Assembly (NCBI GenBank): GCA_964635975.1
Contig: CAZWPO010000026.1
Coordinates: forward strand, 1-33,652
DNA length: 33,652 nucleotides
Direction of reading: 5' to 3'
From: UBA5314 sp964635975
GTDB lineage: Bacteria; Bacillota; Syntrophomonadia; Syntrophomonadales; Syntrophomonadaceae
The notes under the pieces: model-generated
The model's database searches: none
Seen by the model: the letters and a program-made list of their open reading frames with translations, nothing else
Told to the model about the DNA's origin: nothing
Shown: positions 31,184 through 33,652 of the stretch, piece after piece
How the letters are laid out: each line of letters begins with the position of its first letter
Numbering within the stretch: position 1 is the first letter of the stretch
Translations under genes and position numbers: made by a program

Positions 31184-31924
31184 GTGGATTGGTCGCTTTT
31201 ATTTGGCTGGAATGGAATCGCACTGCTGGCCTTGAGCCTGGTGGCTTCCATCCTGGCGGGAGTAGCGGGTTTTGGCGGAAGTGTCATACTCCTACCCCTG
31301 GTGGTCCACCTGTTTGGAATTAAAGCTGCTGTGCCAATACTGACCATCGCTCAGCTGATAGGCAACGCTTCGCGTGTCTGGTTTGGGCGATCGAGCATTG
31401 ACTGGATGGTGGTTCGGTATTTCTGCGCCGGGTGCGTACCGTCCGCGTTCATAGGAGCACTGGCTTTTGGAAGCCTCCAGGCTTCCTGGTTAGAAAAGAT
31501 CCTGGGAGTTTTTCTTTTACTAATCCTGATCTACAGACACTCGGGGCTAAAAAGCTGGGATATGAAACTGCCTTACTTCTCTACCCTGGGAGCTGTCTTT
31601 GGAGCCATGTCAGCTTTGGTGGGAACGGTTGGGCCTATGGTTGCCCCCTTTTTCCTTGATTATGGTTTGGTAGGGAGCGCCTATATAGCAACCGAAGCCA
31701 TGACAGCCGTAGTAATGCACATCACCAAAGGTATTGTATATGCTAAATTTACATTGCTGACATTTGATACTGCTGCTGTGGGTCTTGCTATGGGATCAGT
31801 AATGATCCTTGGATCTTACCTGGGCAAGAAAATTCTCGACCGGTTGCCCAAGATCTGGTTTACCAGGATCATTGAAGCTGTAATTCTGGTGGCGGGGCTT
31901 CAATTTTTATTTTTACCTCAGTAA
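31184..31924 (+). CDS. TauE/SafE-family permease
   Basis: The start is GTG 31184, seven bases after GGAGG, giving 246 residues. Sequence features are about seven to eight membrane segments, the N-terminal glycine motif LAGVAGFGGSVILLPLVV and its symmetric repeat SALVGTVGPMVAPFFLDYG in the second half, as in TauE/SafE (sulfite exporter) transporters. Members move organic or inorganic anions; the substrate here is unknown. It follows glnA by 28 bases with no terminator between, so it should share the fluoride-controlled leader. An anion exporter in that setting makes fluoride or a fluorinated compound a candidate substrate (inference). Confidence 0.88.
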   Translation: MDWSLLFGWNGIALLALSLVASILAGVAGFGGSVILLPLVVHLFGIKAAVPILTIAQLIGNASRVWFGRSSIDWMVVRYFCAGCVPSAFIGALAFGSLQASWLEKILGVFLLLILIYRHSGLKSWDMKLPYFSTLGAVFGAMSALVGTVGPMVAPFFLDYGLVGSAYIATEAMTAVVMHITKGIVYAKFTLLTFDTAAVGLAMGSVMILGSYLGKKILDRLPKIWFTRIIEAVILVAGLQFLFLPQ

Positions 31925-32110
31925 ATCTGTTATCTAATTGCCCTAAAGCTAAATCCTGCACATAACCGGGGCCGTTATTGAACACAAGCTCCACCCCGGC
32001 AAACTCCCCGCCCCTATATGCGGCATGATCCATTTCTCAACCAGTCCGCCTTTTATCGCTGTTATGATCTACACTCCCCTGCCCACCAATTGTCGGTATC
32101 AGCCCAGTAA

Positions 32111-32215
32111 TCAAGGAGCTCCCTTACCTGCTGCAAATAGCCGCTCGTGCAATATGTTAAAAGGAAATCCCTTCTCATCTACTCCTACTCTTATGATGAT
32201 GTCCTTTAGTTTCAT
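32111..32215 (-). pseudogene. Frameshifted small gene remnant
   Basis: From ATG 32215, behind a strong GGAGGGGTG ribosome site, 34 codons are open (MKLKDIIIRVGVDEKGFPFN ...) to a TGA at 32111. In the neighbouring frame the sequence continues as QQVRELLDYWADTDNWWAGE to a stop near 32070, so a single frameshift near 32130 breaks one gene. The L-D-x-W ... WW pattern reminds me of short proteins linked to DinB/ImuB polymerases, but this is weak. The rest of 31925-32381 holds no gene I can support. Confidence 0.45.
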
Positions 32216-32381
32216 GCTGCACCCCTCCAAATATACGTTCTGCTGTTATTTTACTACATCGGAACGCCTGTTTGGAACCTACTACTTTAGGTTTAATTTT
32301 GACCCACTTGGAAGGTATTTCTAATCCAGTCCTTGAATACCGAATATATGACAAATTATAACAGGTACAAGGAGGTATAGT

Positions 32382-32921
32382 ATGTTGCAAAGAAAAGTCA
32401 TCACCTGTATTGTTATGTTGTTTATATTAGTAATAGTTGGCTGCGGTAGCTCCACTGTAACCCAGACACCGCCGGTAAACACTCCGGCAGTAAAAGAGAC
32501 CCCACCACCGGTCATCACCCCTATAGTAAAGATAACTGACATTACTGAAAAGAGTGAAGCCGATGTAGCCAAGGTTTTGGGACAGCACGTTTCGATAGAG
32601 CCAGACAATAATAGATGGAAGTATTATGGGACCAATACATGGATTGAGAACTGCCCTACTATCAACTACAAAAACGGGGTTACAGTTAAATTCGTTGAAG
32701 GCAAAGCCGCCAGGATTACTGTGACACCAACCTCACCACTGGAGTTTAGTGACCTCAATAAGGCGATGCAACTCTTAGGCCTTACACCAGCAAATCCGAC
32801 TTCAACGGGTGGTGATATGGCATTATGGAAGAATGTCCAGGGCATATATCAGCTCCAGATATTCAATAAGGATGGAAAGATAGACTATATGTATGCCGTA
32901 GTGAATGAGAAATATAGGTAG
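32382..32921 (+). CDS. Putative lipoprotein
   Basis: The 179-residue protein has a lipoprotein signal peptide (1-20; basic MLQRK, hydrophobic core, lipobox IVVGC-like VIVGC with Cys21). A Pro/Thr-rich linker (about 25-48, TQTPPVNTPAVKETPPP) follows. The folded domain (about 50-179) carries ITEKSEADVAKVLG, YKNGVTVKFVEGKAARI and YMYAVVNEKYR and looks like a small alpha/beta module. It would be anchored outside the cell membrane. AAGGAGG precedes the ATG. No specific family is recognised. The immunity-type gene follows 78 bases later. Confidence 0.8.
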   Translation: MLQRKVITCIVMLFILVIVGCGSSTVTQTPPVNTPAVKETPPPVITPIVKITDITEKSEADVAKVLGQHVSIEPDNNRWKYYGTNTWIENCPTINYKNGVTVKFVEGKAARITVTPTSPLEFSDLNKAMQLLGLTPANPTSTGGDMALWKNVQGIYQLQIFNKDGKIDYMYAVVNEKYR

Positions 32922-32999
32922 ATAAGATATGGGAGGCGTCGCAAAGAGCTTCCCTTTCTTTGTTGCAGAGTATACCAGATATTGGAGGTGTGTCTTTGT

Positions 33000-33416
33000 A
33001 TGCCCGTTATAGGACTAGCGTTCTACCTACTACCAACTATCATTGTTGTAATTAGAAAGAAGCCAAATGCGTTAAAGATTGTACTTATCAACATCTTCCT
33101 TGGTTGGACTTTTATAGGATGGGTTATTGCTATAATCCAGAGCCTTCAGAAGGACAACCCAGTTACCCCCGCCAATGTCACTATTGAGAATGAAAATGTC
33201 TCTCCACAATACAGCTATAGTGATGCAGAAGTCAAGAATTATGTTCAGTCTCTGACTGGCTTTCCCGAGTTGGATGATAAAGGCATGAAACCAGTCGCAT
33301 TATTCGCTGGATTGCTGCTGCTTAGATTTATGAAGCCTGCTACAGTTGTAAACCTAATAACGATTTCACTATTACTTTGGGTGCCGTTTGACCAGCCATC
33401 AGACTTATATTGCTGA
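33000..33416 (+). CDS. Superinfection-immunity-type membrane protein
   Basis: The start is ATG 33000, nine bases after GGAGGTG, giving 138 residues. The N-terminal part MPVIGLAFYLLPTIIVVIRKKPNALKIVLINIFLGWTFIGWVIAII has the two membrane segments and the RKKxNA ... NxxLGWTxIGWV pattern of the Imm superinfection immunity family named after phage T4 Imm, which blocks DNA entry of related phages. Many chromosomal copies have unknown roles. The C-terminal region adds a polar linker and a further hydrophobic stretch (about 92-128) not typical of the family. The final residues (WVPFDQPSDLYC) may be an altered tail. Confidence 0.82.
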   Translation: MPVIGLAFYLLPTIIVVIRKKPNALKIVLINIFLGWTFIGWVIAIIQSLQKDNPVTPANVTIENENVSPQYSYSDAEVKNYVQSLTGFPELDDKGMKPVALFAGLLLLRFMKPATVVNLITISLLLWVPFDQPSDLYC

Positions 33417-33501
33417 GGTTTGTGTTTTGCTCGATATTTTTATTAAATTGGATCTGATAGTCTGCTCTATTCTTCTATACCATTTCCTGTATTGAGGAGA
33501 A

Positions 33502-33558
33502 ATGGGTATGGGACAAAAACTGAAATATTTTTTAATAATATTATTATCAGTGACCTGA
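33502..33558 (+). pseudogene. Short interrupted reading frame at a possible IS edge
   Basis: After GAGGAGA, ATG 33502 opens a basic-hydrophobic start like a signal peptide (MGMGQKLKYFLIILLSV) that stops at 33556. The following sequence begins TGACCTGACCCCC at 33551, which resembles insertion-sequence termini, and shows no frame to the window end. A gene cut by an insertion is possible. Nothing else is seen at 33417-33652. Confidence 0.35.
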
Positions 33559-33652
33559 CCCCCACATCTGTACAGCTGAAATGTTAGTAAAAGCCAGATT
33601 TGGGTGTACCCCCAAATTAGGTCCAGATATAATGAGAAAAATTTGATCTTTA

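Noticed and set aside
31925..32060. Minus-strand frame reading MDHAAYRGGEFAGVELVFNN
   Set aside because: No ribosome site and uncertain link to the frameshifted remnant at 32111-32215; left as possible debris.

Overview
The window looks like a chromosome segment of an anaerobic, spore-forming Firmicute (Clostridia, possibly a syntrophic or Desulfotomaculum-like lineage; this is inference). Supporting signs are strong GGAGG-type ribosome sites with frequent GTG/TTG starts, DUF1659/DUF2922/DUF3231 proteins, a sporulation-type orphan histidine kinase and crcB-type (fluoride) riboswitches.

Region 1 (1 to about 8290) is the right part of an integrated phage-like or conjugative-like element; its left end lies outside the window. 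Leftward genes encode two HTH regulators, a small Cys-rich protein, a DnaD-like replication initiator, a DnaC-like helicase loader, a RecA/DnaB-fold ATPase, a winged-helix regulator, a cell-wall amidase, DUF1659 and DUF2922 proteins and a holin-like protein. Rightward genes encode an XRE-S24 repressor and a tyrosine integrase. The 6190-6340 gap is a lambda-like switch with divergent promoters and four 10-bp-phased operator half-sites. The initiator gene carries an internal 16-fold TGCA array with mainly 9/12-bp steps beside an AT-rich stretch, which suggests a lambda-O-style origin inside the gene.

Region 2 (8.3-21.4 kb) is accessory: a DUF3231 gene, the kinase, a mirrored duplication of a two-gene membrane-protein module around a CBO0543-type gene, small Zn-ribbon and hypothetical genes, a mannose/glycan group (GT4 glycosyltransferase, alpha/alpha-barrel-like protein, ManC) and a Trp-rich repeat protein. 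It ends at 21398-21442 in the 3' part of a tRNA-Lys(CUU) cut exactly at the anticodon loop, with its terminator behind it. This is the expected scar of a tRNA-targeting integrase.

Region 3 (21.8-31.9 kb) is more core-like: ilvD, a HAD-like phosphatase, a NUDIX CoA pyrophosphatase, eno and a dynamin-like GTPase run leftward. A cluster of three fluoride riboswitches follows within 1.2 kb. One precedes a DUF6062 gene, one precedes glnA plus a TauE/SafE permease, and one faces left, antisense to the DUF6062 gene and pointing at the dynamin-eno genes. Coupling fluoride sensing to glutamine synthetase, an uncharacterised Cys/His protein, a permease and possibly enolase is the most interesting system here.

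Region 4 (31.9 kb to the end) holds gene debris, a lipoprotein, a superinfection-immunity-type membrane protein and a short interrupted reading frame at what may be an IS edge.
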